Assembly: GCA_026414805.1 (NCBI GenBank)
Contig: JAOAIH010000032.1
Location: 1-33,135, forward strand
Direction of reading: 5' to 3'
Length of the DNA stretch: 33,135 bases
Source of the DNA: Spirochaetota bacterium
GTDB lineage: Bacteria > Spirochaetota > UBA4802 > UB4802
Every line of letters starts with the position of its first letter. Within the stretch, counting starts at the first letter, position 1. Below the pieces are notes generated by a model that had not been told where the DNA came from, ran no database searches, and saw only the letters and a program-made list of their open reading frames with translations. The position numbers and the translations under genes are program-made. Positions 16,191 to 24,211 of the stretch are shown here, piece after piece.

Positions 16191-17384
16191 TTACTTGTGT
16201 CGGTGCAGAATATGCCCGTCTCTGAACCAGTACCGCCGTTTTCCAGTAAAGCGCCTGGGATTAATCCTTTTCCACGTAAATCCAATAAGTACAATAACAG
16301 CAATAACACCCATACTCACACGTACAATTGGCATATATGGCAGTATACGCCTGCCATGTGCAACAACTAATGCAAATGGTTTATAGGGTGTTCTTTCGCA
16401 TTGATATACAGTAACAATGACTTCCTGTTTCATGGAGTTGTAAAACAGTATTTCATTTACATATCCACTATCCCAGGAACCAATCAGTTTTTTCCCTGCA
16501 AAAATATCCACCTGCACAGGATATGTAGATGGGAGATAGATAGTAATAGTGCCTACAGGCAGTGTACATTTATAACTTCTGGCATATTCATTGCCTTTGA
16601 ATGTGTCAACAACTGATAGTGCAATGCTCTGACCCCAATACCAGGCTTTTTGTACAAGCTCATCAACCAGCATGCCATAAGCTGTCCTGAAAATGAAATA
16701 GCGCATGTAGAGGGAATCCTCAGCAGTATGGTAGGCAGAATAATACACCACCCCTTTGCCATATTCTTTATAAAAAGCCACTGGACCTTCCCGCTCACCA
16801 CCAACAGTTGGAAAATAGCCTTTAGCCAATATGGATGCATTTACCCCCTGCAATGCTACCCACCCGTTATAATTTATATTCAACTGTATGTCATCCCGCA
16901 TAACAAATGATGAAAAGTCATTGGTTAAAAAACTATGTATTTGCCCGCTTGTTCCATAATGGGGAAAGTTATTAAAAAAAGATAGTGAACATCCCAGCGC
17001 TTCAACAAACCTGTAAGAAAAGCCTGCAGCATAAACTCTGCCACCACTTTGTACAAATTCACGTAGAAGCGTGTTCAACCGAGTATAATCTATTCCTTCA
17101 TAATCATCTTTTAATGCAACACCCTGAACTCGATGCCCATGCGCCATTACCTGTATGCTGGCCTCAATTGGCTGCTCAACGCCACAGGGTATAAACACAG
17201 CATCAAACCCGGACAAGGAGCTTTCGCCCGCCACAATTGATGCACGTTTTACAATGTAAGAGATATGATATTGGTCAAGTAATGATGAAAGATTATCATG
17301 GTATGATTTAAACACCAGTATACGAGGCGCAGCATGAGCCTGTAGCGCTACAAATATGAGAACAACAATGACCAGTTTCTTCAT
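16191..17384 (-). CDS. Exported membrane-anchored protein, amidotransferase-like
   Basis: A 397-residue protein with a signal peptide (MKKLVIVVLIFVALQAHA, cleavage before APR), an extracytoplasmic portion, one transmembrane helix at about 352-370 and a basic cytoplasmic tail (WKRINPRRFTGKRRYWFRDG). The N-terminal half resembles a class I glutamine-amidotransferase/ThuA-like fold: FDAVFIPCG, LNTLLREFVQSGGRVYAAG, and KGVVYYSAYHTAED. The nucleophile Cys position appears to be Gly/Phe in YAAGFSYRF, so it is likely non-catalytic, a ligand-binding or structural domain. The fold call is inference from pattern. Its ATG overlaps the stop of the 618-residue gene (ATGA), which indicates that the two proteins are made and probably act together. 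Confidence 0.65.
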   Translation of the reverse strand: MKKLVIVVLIFVALQAHAAPRILVFKSYHDNLSSLLDQYHISYIVKRASIVAGESSLSGFDAVFIPCGVEQPIEASIQVMAHGHRVQGVALKDDYEGIDYTRLNTLLREFVQSGGRVYAAGFSYRFVEALGCSLSFFNNFPHYGTSGQIHSFLTNDFSSFVMRDDIQLNINYNGWVALQGVNASILAKGYFPTVGGEREGPVAFYKEYGKGVVYYSAYHTAEDSLYMRYFIFRTAYGMLVDELVQKAWYWGQSIALSVVDTFKGNEYARSYKCTLPVGTITIYLPSTYPVQVDIFAGKKLIGSWDSGYVNEILFYNSMKQEVIVTVYQCERTPYKPFALVVAHGRRILPYMPIVRVSMGVIAVIVLIGFTWKRINPRRFTGKRRYWFRDGHILHRHK

Positions 17385-19237
17385 GAAAGACTCCGTATCT
17401 GAGACAGTATCCTGGTGCGCTCATCCAATATACCGTAAAGCCTGTCATTTAAACATATATGTGCCACCTGAAGGCAATATGCAACCATTTGAGGGAACAC
17501 TCCATCGCGCAGCATAGAATGTATCACTGGCTTATGAAGCATAAGCTTTGCAAGGGGTCTTGGCCTAGAAAAGCCGGTGATAATACAATCTGAAAAAGGA
17601 ATAGGAATTGCTTCAGTATCATTAAACGGAGAAAAACCTGCAGTATGGACAGAAAAAGGTGTCCGCAATATCACATCATCCCTACCCGGCGATCCATTTA
17701 AAACCCAGCGCCGATGACGATTATATAAAATAAATAACTCAATGCCAATATCATAGCACATATCTCCAATCACAGTCATAAACCGTTCAATGGGATAAAG
17801 GCTTTTTTTCTTTTTGTTAATGCCTTCTATTAATTCATCACGTGTCACATGAAATGTAGGATTATTTGTCCTGAAAGTATTTATTTCCGACAGTATCTCG
17901 GAAAAGCGTGCAAGTTCATGGGAAAAATAGGTTTCAGCAAAAATACATCCTTCAAGCTGTGTCTTATTATTTTCAAAATAAATCATAGTGCCATCAATCA
18001 AAACGCCATATTGATTAATAAATCCCAGAAGCATCCCTTCAAGCGCAATAAGAATATCTTTATTGTATACGTCATCAAATACCTCATTGCGCTTATCTAC
18101 CATCTTTCGTTGGTCATCAAATCCCTGAACAGCAACTTCTTTGCCCTCGGGAGCATAGGTTAAAAATCTATACAGCTCATCGTATGGGTCAAGTTTCCTG
18201 TGGAGTTCTTCCTTAGCTTTCTTTTTCAACGATTCAGGATCTTTGCCTGCCTTCACCAACTGTTCATGGTCAAAATTCCATTGAGTATCCGAAACCTTTG
18301 GCGCAGCAATATCAAACAGTGTAACTATATCACTTAGCACAACAGGTTTCCCCAGCACCAGTGCTTCTACACAAGCAATACAGAATGCTTCAAACGAAGG
18401 TAATGATCCTTCTTTTTTAAGCATTATGGTTAGCGAACACTCATTGGTGCTTGAAGGATACAGAATGCATCGCAGCATGGTAATGAAATCATAAATATAT
18501 TGCTCTATATCCAGATTCTTTTTATTCATTGAGTCGCTTTTGGCAAGATCCTGGCTTTCTCTTAGCTTCTGGTCAATTAATTGAATCATAGCCTCTTTGG
18601 TTTGTGCATCACACAGGGAAAGTTTCAACATGGAATTCATATAGGGCGATAGTAACTGCTTAAAACTCTCAGGCCTAGTCCATTTGAGCTCAATATACTC
18701 TTTGTCTAGAAGGCAGGAAGATCCCAATGCATTATACAGAACAACACAATAATTAAAATATTTTGGATCAGTAATTGACTGATCATTGACAATGTCACAG
18801 AGCACTCTGTAGAGCCGCTGTCGCAAGGCATACTGAAGTTCAAATAATTTCTGAGAAAGCTTTAAAAAACGCTGAGACGGAATAAGGCGCCGCAAAAAGC
18901 CAATGCCAAATTTGTTATTTACATGGACAAGTAGCCTTTTTTTAAAGAGTTTAGTGTGCTTATACTTTTGATACATATACGGAGTATTCTTTGAGTTATA
19001 CTCCTCTAGCTTTCTATATTCTTCACCCTTCACTTCTACCTTGCTGGGAGCAACAGGCTTAACAGGCTTATCAGGATAATTTTTTACCAGATCTATAATG
19101 GCATTGTATTTTTCTTCTTCAAGTATCCGCTCGTTGGCAAGTAATGCCCTCACAATTTCCATTTTGGCAGGAGGTATGTCTTTTGATAAAAGGAGTGCCT
19201 TTGCCTTTCGTTTCAATGCTTTAATATCTGTTTGCAT
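17381..19237 (-). CDS. Large protein of unknown function (618 aa)
   Basis: A 618-residue soluble protein that I do not recognise. I start at the ATG at 19237 (MQTDIKALKRKAKALLLSKD) because GTAAGGGG lies just upstream; an open frame continues 19 codons further without such support. No signal peptide or membrane helix is seen. The first 120 residues are basic and helical with a Lys/Pro/Val-rich linker (DKPVKPVAPSKVEVK). The middle is helical and charged. The C-terminal 150 residues are more globular and carry NRHRRWVLNGSPGRDDV and FSDCIITGFSRPRPLAKL. Translation is coupled to the downstream exported protein by a 4-nt overlap, and parAB follow on the same strand. A role at the envelope or in segregation is speculation. 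Confidence 0.7.
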   Translation of the reverse strand: MQTDIKALKRKAKALLLSKDIPPAKMEIVRALLANERILEEEKYNAIIDLVKNYPDKPVKPVAPSKVEVKGEEYRKLEEYNSKNTPYMYQKYKHTKLFKKRLLVHVNNKFGIGFLRRLIPSQRFLKLSQKLFELQYALRQRLYRVLCDIVNDQSITDPKYFNYCVVLYNALGSSCLLDKEYIELKWTRPESFKQLLSPYMNSMLKLSLCDAQTKEAMIQLIDQKLRESQDLAKSDSMNKKNLDIEQYIYDFITMLRCILYPSSTNECSLTIMLKKEGSLPSFEAFCIACVEALVLGKPVVLSDIVTLFDIAAPKVSDTQWNFDHEQLVKAGKDPESLKKKAKEELHRKLDPYDELYRFLTYAPEGKEVAVQGFDDQRKMVDKRNEVFDDVYNKDILIALEGMLLGFINQYGVLIDGTMIYFENNKTQLEGCIFAETYFSHELARFSEILSEINTFRTNNPTFHVTRDELIEGINKKKKSLYPIERFMTVIGDMCYDIGIELFILYNRHRRWVLNGSPGRDDVILRTPFSVHTAGFSPFNDTEAIPIPFSDCIITGFSRPRPLAKLMLHKPVIHSMLRDGVFPQMVAYCLQVAHICLNDRLYGILDERTRILSQIRSLS

Positions 19238-19497
19238 ATTCCCCTTACTATAACAATTGTCGATAATAGTAAAATCAAAGCACTGATGTGTCAAGATTAA
19301 TTATTACGGCAAAGCAAGAGGGGACTTTTTCCATTCAATTTCAGGGAAAATTTCACATCATCCAGCTAAAATATTTTATCTTTTTGTGGAGTAAAAAAAA
19401 ATAATACAAATACAATGCTCTGACTTAAAAAAAGTAAGGGTTTATTAATATCTCCTACTTTTTTAACAAAATAAGACCACTTGAGTATGCTGTTGCG

Positions 19498-19529
19498 TAA
19501 AAAAAGGGGAAAAGCTATCCCCTTTTTTT
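19498..19529 (-). terminator. Intrinsic terminator of the outer-membrane protein gene
   Basis: A-rich and T-rich flanks surround the stem AAAGGGGA/TCCCCTTT with a short loop. It begins 5 bases after the 19534 stop and faces the minus strand, though the symmetric A/T tracts would also allow use from the plus side. The remaining bases from 19238 to 19497 show no gene. Confidence 0.8.
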
Positions 19530-19533
19530 ACTA

Positions 19534-20664
19534 CTACCAAATGAAACCTGCTGTTATACCAACTGCAGCTCCGCTGTCAAAGTAATAGATAACCGGCACA
19601 TCAATTTTCACTGGCCCAAAATTAAATCCAATGCCAGTCATCACTCGTGCTCGTGCCCATTTTGGCTTTTTATCAAGCGTTTGCCCATTAACATACAGAT
19701 TCCCCGGAGTTACCTGGTATTGGTTTTCAGGTAAAGGTGTCCCATTGACTGCTATATCCTCAACCGTGGCATCAGCTGCTGCTTTGAGCACTAAATCACT
19801 GTTGCCTTTAACAAGGTCAATACCTGCACCCAAATTAAGGTTTAAAATCCACAAAAGCTGTAGCGCAGTATTAATTTCAAATGGCACACTTAGTGTATAC
19901 ATATTGAGAGCAATATCAAATGAAGGGTCTATGACTACATTACCAGTAACAGTATTAGAACCTTCAGTATTAGAAAATGGTTGTTTTATCTTATCCATCT
20001 TTATCCTGTATGTCACATCAGTCGTCTGATACACCAACCCTGTTCCCACTGTTAATCCCCGCCAGCGCAACAATCCAATACCAGCTTCATCAAATATGCT
20101 ATATGTTACACCACCTCCAACAATGAATGTGTTGAAGCTAAAGTCATCATTATCATATACCCAGGAACTGTCAAATTTACCAAATTTGGCATTGATATAT
20201 AACCCCGGTATTAAAAATCCCACATGTATGCCTATATTAACAAGAGCAACACTGCCTGCAACACCAGCATAAAGATCACCTTTTGCTTTTATATCATCTT
20301 CTATTTTGCCACTTTTATAATAATCAATATTTGTTGTAGGCGCCTGTGCTCCAATCATAACACCGGTGGTTATTGCAAATAGTGAATAATTTTGATAGCC
20401 TTGCTGTGTTGCAGCATTGGTAGAATATACATTGGCATTGGCAAAGCCGATAGCTAATTTTTCCTGATCTTGATATGGAGCTAAATCAGCATTAGCCTGT
20501 ACCATAGCATTTGCAAATTCTGTTGCTACTGCATTGTTTAAATTTGCAAAGTTATATCCAGATATAGTTATAGAGGGTGGTGTTCCTGTTATTGTAGCAC
20601 CAAACACCAAATGTGCAGGTAACAGTACTGCTGCCAGCAACGATATATAAAATAGCCGTTTCAT
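19534..20664 (-). CDS. Outer-membrane beta-barrel protein
   Basis: A 376-residue exported protein. AGGAGG lies seven bases before the ATG at 20664, which settles the start; an upstream in-frame ATG is unsupported. The signal peptide is MKRLFYISLLAAVLLPAHLVFG. The mature part alternates polar and hydrophobic residues and is rich in Gly, Asn, Thr and aromatic residues, with strand-like segments (GIGLLRWRGLTVGTGLVYQT; INTALQLLWILNLNLGAGID; ARVMTGIGFNFGPVKIDVPV) and the C-terminal GITAGFIW, whose final Trp is the usual signal for barrel assembly. It resembles spirochaetal outer-membrane proteins of the Lsa/OmpL1-like kind only in general form; no named family is claimed. It is monocistronic, with its own promoter and terminator. 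Confidence 0.8.
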   Translation of the reverse strand: MKRLFYISLLAAVLLPAHLVFGATITGTPPSITISGYNFANLNNAVATEFANAMVQANADLAPYQDQEKLAIGFANANVYSTNAATQQGYQNYSLFAITTGVMIGAQAPTTNIDYYKSGKIEDDIKAKGDLYAGVAGSVALVNIGIHVGFLIPGLYINAKFGKFDSSWVYDNDDFSFNTFIVGGGVTYSIFDEAGIGLLRWRGLTVGTGLVYQTTDVTYRIKMDKIKQPFSNTEGSNTVTGNVVIDPSFDIALNMYTLSVPFEINTALQLLWILNLNLGAGIDLVKGNSDLVLKAAADATVEDIAVNGTPLPENQYQVTPGNLYVNGQTLDKKPKWARARVMTGIGFNFGPVKIDVPVIYYFDSGAAVGITAGFIW

Positions 20665-20696
20665 TGTAATCCTCCTGTTGATTACCATTATAAACT

Positions 20697-20725
20697 ATAG
20701 TATTGACATGTTCTTGATACTACAA
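20697..20725 (-). promoter_or_regulatory. Promoter of the outer-membrane protein gene
   Basis: On the minus strand TTGTAG (20720-20725) and TACTAT (20697-20702) are 17 bases apart, about 33 bases before the ATG at 20664. Just upstream a tandem ACTTGTTCCCTTTT-like unit occurs twice (about 20738-20764) and could be an operator. Confidence 0.5.
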
Positions 20726-21075
20726 GGGGACAATTTGTACTTGTTCCCTTTTACTTGTTCCCTTTATGATATATCAAATTAAAATGTATTGGTGCAAAAT
20801 TTTTTATTGTTCACTACGTTTGTCAATCCTCTATCCCGTAAAGCAGATAACACTAATTTTTACCACAAATTATTTCAAAAAAATGAAATTACCAAAAAAC
20901 CTATACAATGAATGTGTTGTGAACAGTTGGGATATGAAGATGGGCATATAATATATTAACTTTACATAGTTTACAGTAAGCTATCATTGTTGATATGATA
21001 TTGTACAATGTGATGCAAAAGATCATCTACAATATATAAAATTACCTTATAGTTGTAGTGTAGTGTTTTTACAAA

Positions 21076-21209
21076 AGCATTTTATTAAATGTGATGATGC
21101 AAGACTCAGTAAGGGTGAAATATAAAAAATATTCTATGAATTTCACGCATCAAGTAAAAATTCATGATTGTGCGTATTCATACTTACAAATGCTTTTAAA
21201 TAAAATGCT
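21076..21209. repeat. Nested inverted repeat
   Basis: The outer arms AGCATTTTATT (21076-21086) and AATAAAATGCT (21199-21209) are perfectly complementary. Inside, GATGC (21096) pairs with GCATC (21147), and GTGAAAT (21115) with ATTTCAC (21140) around an 18-base loop. The layout fits a structured RNA, or a small terminal-inverted-repeat relic; neither is shown. Confidence 0.4.
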
Positions 21210-21399
21210 CATACCAAAACGATATAAATAATATTTAAAATTTTACAATTCTTGTATCAATCCACAATAACATCACATGCAATGATATTTAAAAATAACC
21301 TCTCCACCACACGGGGTTTTTATCAATATGCAAAATACAAAGTGTAATTTTTAAACACAATTAGCAAAACCAATTTTAGCTAAACTGCTATCAAACAAA

Positions 21400-21431
21400 C
21401 CCCAATACCACCGTACAGCCACCCCTTGGGG
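21400..21431 (-). terminator. Possible terminator after the ARH-like gene
   Basis: On the minus strand CCCCAA pairs with TTGGGG across a 20-base loop and is followed by TTTGTTT. It lies 41 bases past the stop at 21472. The stem is short for the loop size, so it may be weak. Confidence 0.35.
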
Positions 21432-21471
21432 AATTAAATTTGACACAAAGAAATACTTTTTAATTGCAACT

Positions 21472-22671
21472 TTATTTTTTTCTTCTTTCCTTTTTCCACT
21501 TTGCTTTATCTAACTTTGTCCAGCTTTCAACAACATGATATGTCATACTTGAGTATTTATCTTCTGTTTTCTTTTTACTACTTTTGGGTGTTACATGTTT
21601 TAGTTTGCTTTCAAGTTCTTCGTGCTCTTTGCGGGTCATCTTTTCTTCATTCATAAAAAATTCATGGAGAAAATTAATTGATACAGAGTTTTCCTGTAAT
21701 AGTTTTATAAACTGTGAGATTCTCTTTTTGTTGATTAGGTTTTGAATCAACATCTGCGGTATCACATCAAACCCATAAAGAGCTGTTGCAATTATTGCTA
21801 CAAGCGGAACAAGCAATGATACTTTACCTCCTCTTTTGATAGCTGAAAATAGTAAAGAATCTTTTTCATAAGTATTGATACAATAAACAGCCAGTGGAAG
21901 CAGCGCAAATGGATGATTTACATTGAGTCTGGTATAAGTATTTTTTGACCACCTGCTAGCAAATGTCACACAGTGTTGTGTTAGAGATGTTTCGTCATCA
22001 GTTAGCGGTAATTTTTCTATCATGAGGTACAGGTCTTTTGCAGCTTCAATAACTTTTTGCGGATTTCCGCCATTATCGAATATGGCCGAAGAATAAGTAT
22101 GCGTAAATTCTACTGTGTGTATAGCTGCCGTATGTAACACTGAAGTGTCACATGTGATGAGCTGTCGCTTAAAAATTTCTTCTAGTAAATTATATAAAAA
22201 CAGCGATGATGAAAAAGTAGCAGCGTTTTTGTTGTGCGTGAGAATAAAATTAATAATAGATTCAGGATGCTGTTTTTGTAAAAAAAACAACGTTGGGATA
22301 CAGATAAGCAATTCAGATGTAGGGGAATCATACAGTGAATCAAGATGTTGTAAAAATCCCTGGGGGTGTCGAAATACATGAGAGCTATCGCCCAGGGAAA
22401 TAATAAACTGTGAGACATGCTGATAGTTGAAGAATTGCGAATGTATATTTATTGCTGAAAGAATAATGCAATATTGCGAAAGAGCGGTATACAGGCCTGG
22501 TTTTTTCCACAGATGAAGTTTATGTTTTAAAGCAGGAGTTGGGTCAGTGTAATCGTGTAGTGTGCTAAAAACATTGTGTATGTGCTCTGCGCTGAGATTG
22601 TCAAGGGGGCTTGCGAATGCATCAGCAACAATAATACTGTGAAGAATCTGTGATAACTGTGTACGGTCCAT
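21472..22671 (-). CDS. Degenerate ADP-ribosylglycohydrolase-like protein
   Basis: A 399-residue, mostly helical protein. The opening IIVADAFASPLDNLSAEHI and the later AIKRGGKVSLLVPLVAIIATALYGFDVIP align by eye with the start (GxxxGDAxG) and the end (NxGGDxDTxAAIxGAxxGAxxG) of the ADP-ribosylglycohydrolase (DraG/ARH) fold. The metal ligands are lost: the usual TDD is not present near residue 55, and the Asp-x-Asp-Thr segment is replaced by KVSLLVP. Hydrolase activity is therefore unlikely; it may bind ADP-ribose or have a structural role. The last 60 residues are Lys/Glu-rich (KLKHVTPKSSKKKTEDKY). No Shine-Dalgarno is obvious. It could be another all-helical fold, and the family call is tentative. 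Confidence 0.55.
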   Translation of the reverse strand: MDRTQLSQILHSIIVADAFASPLDNLSAEHIHNVFSTLHDYTDPTPALKHKLHLWKKPGLYTALSQYCIILSAINIHSQFFNYQHVSQFIISLGDSSHVFRHPQGFLQHLDSLYDSPTSELLICIPTLFFLQKQHPESIINFILTHNKNAATFSSSLFLYNLLEEIFKRQLITCDTSVLHTAAIHTVEFTHTYSSAIFDNGGNPQKVIEAAKDLYLMIEKLPLTDDETSLTQHCVTFASRWSKNTYTRLNVNHPFALLPLAVYCINTYEKDSLLFSAIKRGGKVSLLVPLVAIIATALYGFDVIPQMLIQNLINKKRISQFIKLLQENSVSINFLHEFFMNEEKMTRKEHEELESKLKHVTPKSSKKKTEDKYSSMTYHVVESWTKLDKAKWKKERRKK

Positions 22672-22816
22672 AATTATAGCTCATTACATATATCCTTTGC
22701 AGTCAAGTATGAAACTGTATAAAATAATTGTAAATGTTTTATTATATAATTATGAAAAATATTTATAATAACATCCTAAAAGAAGGATTAATTTTTATGG
22801 GATATCAAAAAAAAAA

Positions 22817-22846
22817 TTGCATTTATTTATTAAAAGACAGTATAAA
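22817..22846 (+). promoter_or_regulatory. Promoter of the FecR-domain gene
   Basis: TTGCAT (22817-22822) and TATAAA (22841-22846) are 18 bases apart in an AT-rich region. They lie about 70 bases upstream of the ATG at 22917. Confidence 0.5.
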
Positions 22847-22916
22847 ATAATGGTTATTTTCCAGCAATCTATTGTTAGTATTCTATATCATATTTACGTT
22901 ACTAAAGGGGGTTGTA

Positions 22917-24005
22917 ATGAAACGGGTTTTAATATACTCACTAATCATGAGTTTGGCTGTTTTTGGTAGCAGTTGCACCAAGCAGAAGATTGATGATTAT
23001 GCCACTATAGCCTTTAGTATTGGCGATGTAAAGAAGAATGGTCAAATTGCTAGTATTGGTGATGTGCTTAATCAAAACGATGTTATTGAAACAGGTACAA
23101 TGTCTTCCTGTGATATTAAAATTGGTGATTCTATGATCCGTATAAAAGAAAATTCAAAAGTAATTTTGGCTCAGCTTTTGAGGAAGGACGGACTAGAAAA
23201 TACAACATTAGGGCTTGATGTGGGCAAGATGATCTGCAAGCCCAAGAAACTTTTAAAGAACGAAAGTTTTCTTGTTAAAACTCCAACGGCAGTTGCAGGT
23301 GTTCGGGGAACAAATTTTTCGGTTGAAGCTGATCCACAAAAGACTACCAGAATAAAGGTTTTTGAGGGGAAAGTTGCTGTAGTAAAACGAGTTGAAGTGG
23401 TTGAAGAACATATCGATAAAATAATGGAAGTAGCACCGGCTGTTGAAGAAAAGGAAAAGGTAGTTATTACAGTGGAGGACGTTAAAAAAGCTGAGAAGAA
23501 AATCGAGCAGGTATTGAAGAAAGAAGGTGAAACAACTCCACAGGCAATAGAAAAAGTTGTTGCTGTAGCAAAAGAGGAAGTTGTAGTTAAGAAAGAAGAA
23601 GTGCAAAAATTCAAGCCTGAAGATTTCAAAGAAGAGAAACAGGAAATTATAAAGATTGAAGAAAAGCCTAAAGAAGTTGTAAAAGAGGTTGCAAAAGTTG
23701 TTAAGAAAACAAAGCAGATACCACAGCCTGAAGGCCAATTGCTTGTGACTCGATATGAAATATATTTTATAAAGGATGGCCGTGTTGAGTGGGAAGGAAA
23801 GGTCATTAATCCACCTACAAAAACCGAGGATAAAATTTATATAGCATCTGGTGATTATATCTTCTGTGCTAAAACTGATGGAACTGTATTGTGGCGCAAA
23901 AAATTAACAAATGATGGTAAGGTTGAGTTAGAAGGAGACAAGGTTGCTATATATGCAAAAGGCCAAAAGAAGCTACTTGACAAACTGACAGGAGAAGAAG
24001 AATAA
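22917..24005 (+). CDS. FecR-domain lipoprotein with Lys/Glu-rich linker
   Basis: A 362-residue protein starting at an ATG preceded by AAAGGGGG; an in-frame codon 45 bases upstream lacks support. The signal peptide ends LAVFGSSC with Cys at 20, which fits a relaxed spirochaete-type lipobox. A FecR domain covers about residues 25-150 (GDVLNQNDVIETG, IRIKENSKVIL, VKTPTAVAGVRGTNFSVEA). Next comes about 130 residues of Lys/Glu/Val-rich sequence with repeated EEK, VVKK and KEEV units, probably an extended or coiled region. The C-terminal 70 residues (IYIASGDYIFCAKTDGTVLW) look like one or two PQQ/beta-propeller blades. FecR domains outside iron transport often occur in surface or periplasmic proteins. 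The partner is unknown. Transcription ends at the hairpin at 24015. Confidence 0.85.
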   Translation: MKRVLIYSLIMSLAVFGSSCTKQKIDDYATIAFSIGDVKKNGQIASIGDVLNQNDVIETGTMSSCDIKIGDSMIRIKENSKVILAQLLRKDGLENTTLGLDVGKMICKPKKLLKNESFLVKTPTAVAGVRGTNFSVEADPQKTTRIKVFEGKVAVVKRVEVVEEHIDKIMEVAPAVEEKEKVVITVEDVKKAEKKIEQVLKKEGETTPQAIEKVVAVAKEEVVVKKEEVQKFKPEDFKEEKQEIIKIEEKPKEVVKEVAKVVKKTKQIPQPEGQLLVTRYEIYFIKDGRVEWEGKVINPPTKTEDKIYIASGDYIFCAKTDGTVLWRKKLTNDGKVELEGDKVAIYAKGQKKLLDKLTGEEE

Positions 24006-24014
24006 ATAAAGAAA

Positions 24015-24048
24015 AATAGGGCTTGCGAAGGCAAGCCCTATTTATTTA
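24015..24048. terminator. Bidirectional intrinsic terminator
   Basis: The 12-bp stem AATAGGGCTTGC/GCAAGCCCTATT has a four-base loop. T-rich sequence follows on the plus side and A-rich sequence precedes it, so it can serve both the FecR gene (+) and the convergent 53-residue gene (-). The stop codon of the latter lies inside the stem. Confidence 0.88.
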
Positions 24049-24199
24049 AAATAAACTTGTTTACTAAAAATTCTGTTTGAAGTGGTGTTAAATCAAACTG
24101 CTGGCTTGCTTTTTCAATGAGTTTTGCAATGTCAGCATCAGGGTTATCCTGTAATTCAAAACTTATAAAACGGATTGCGTCTTCCATCGATTTATCCAT
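24038..24199 (-). CDS. Small conserved-looking protein (53 aa)
   Basis: A 53-residue frame starts at an ATG with GGAGGGA seven bases upstream. The product, beginning MDKSMEDAIRFISFELQDNP and ending LTPLQTEFLVNKFILNK, is acidic and helical with no Cys. The C-terminal half reads as an amphipathic helix followed by the turn DLTPLQ. It starts 12 bases after the radical SAM stop, on the same strand, so it is probably the last gene of that operon; a small accessory or partner role is a guess. I recognise no family. Confidence 0.72.
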   Translation of the reverse strand: MDKSMEDAIRFISFELQDNPDADIAKLIEKASQQFDLTPLQTEFLVNKFILNK

Positions 24200-24211
24200 A
24201 ATGATTCCCTC

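Larger units (their letters stand above)
20726..21471. other. Gene-free stretch of about 745 bases
   Basis: No frame here has both a ribosome binding site and a protein-like sequence. It holds the tandem repeat near 20738-20764, a nested inverted repeat (21076-21209) and a hairpin (21400-21431) after the next gene. Base composition is very AT-rich. Confidence 0.6.

Noticed and set aside
20766-20951. 61-codon frame in the gene-free stretch
   Set aside because: No ribosome binding site, AT-driven composition (Tyr, Lys, Ile) and no motif.
23171-23806. Long minus-strand open frame (211 codons) opposite the FecR gene
   Set aside because: It is rich in Ser/Thr/Phe, the mirror of Lys/Glu codons on the plus strand. 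The plus strand has signal peptide, FecR motifs and ribosome binding site.
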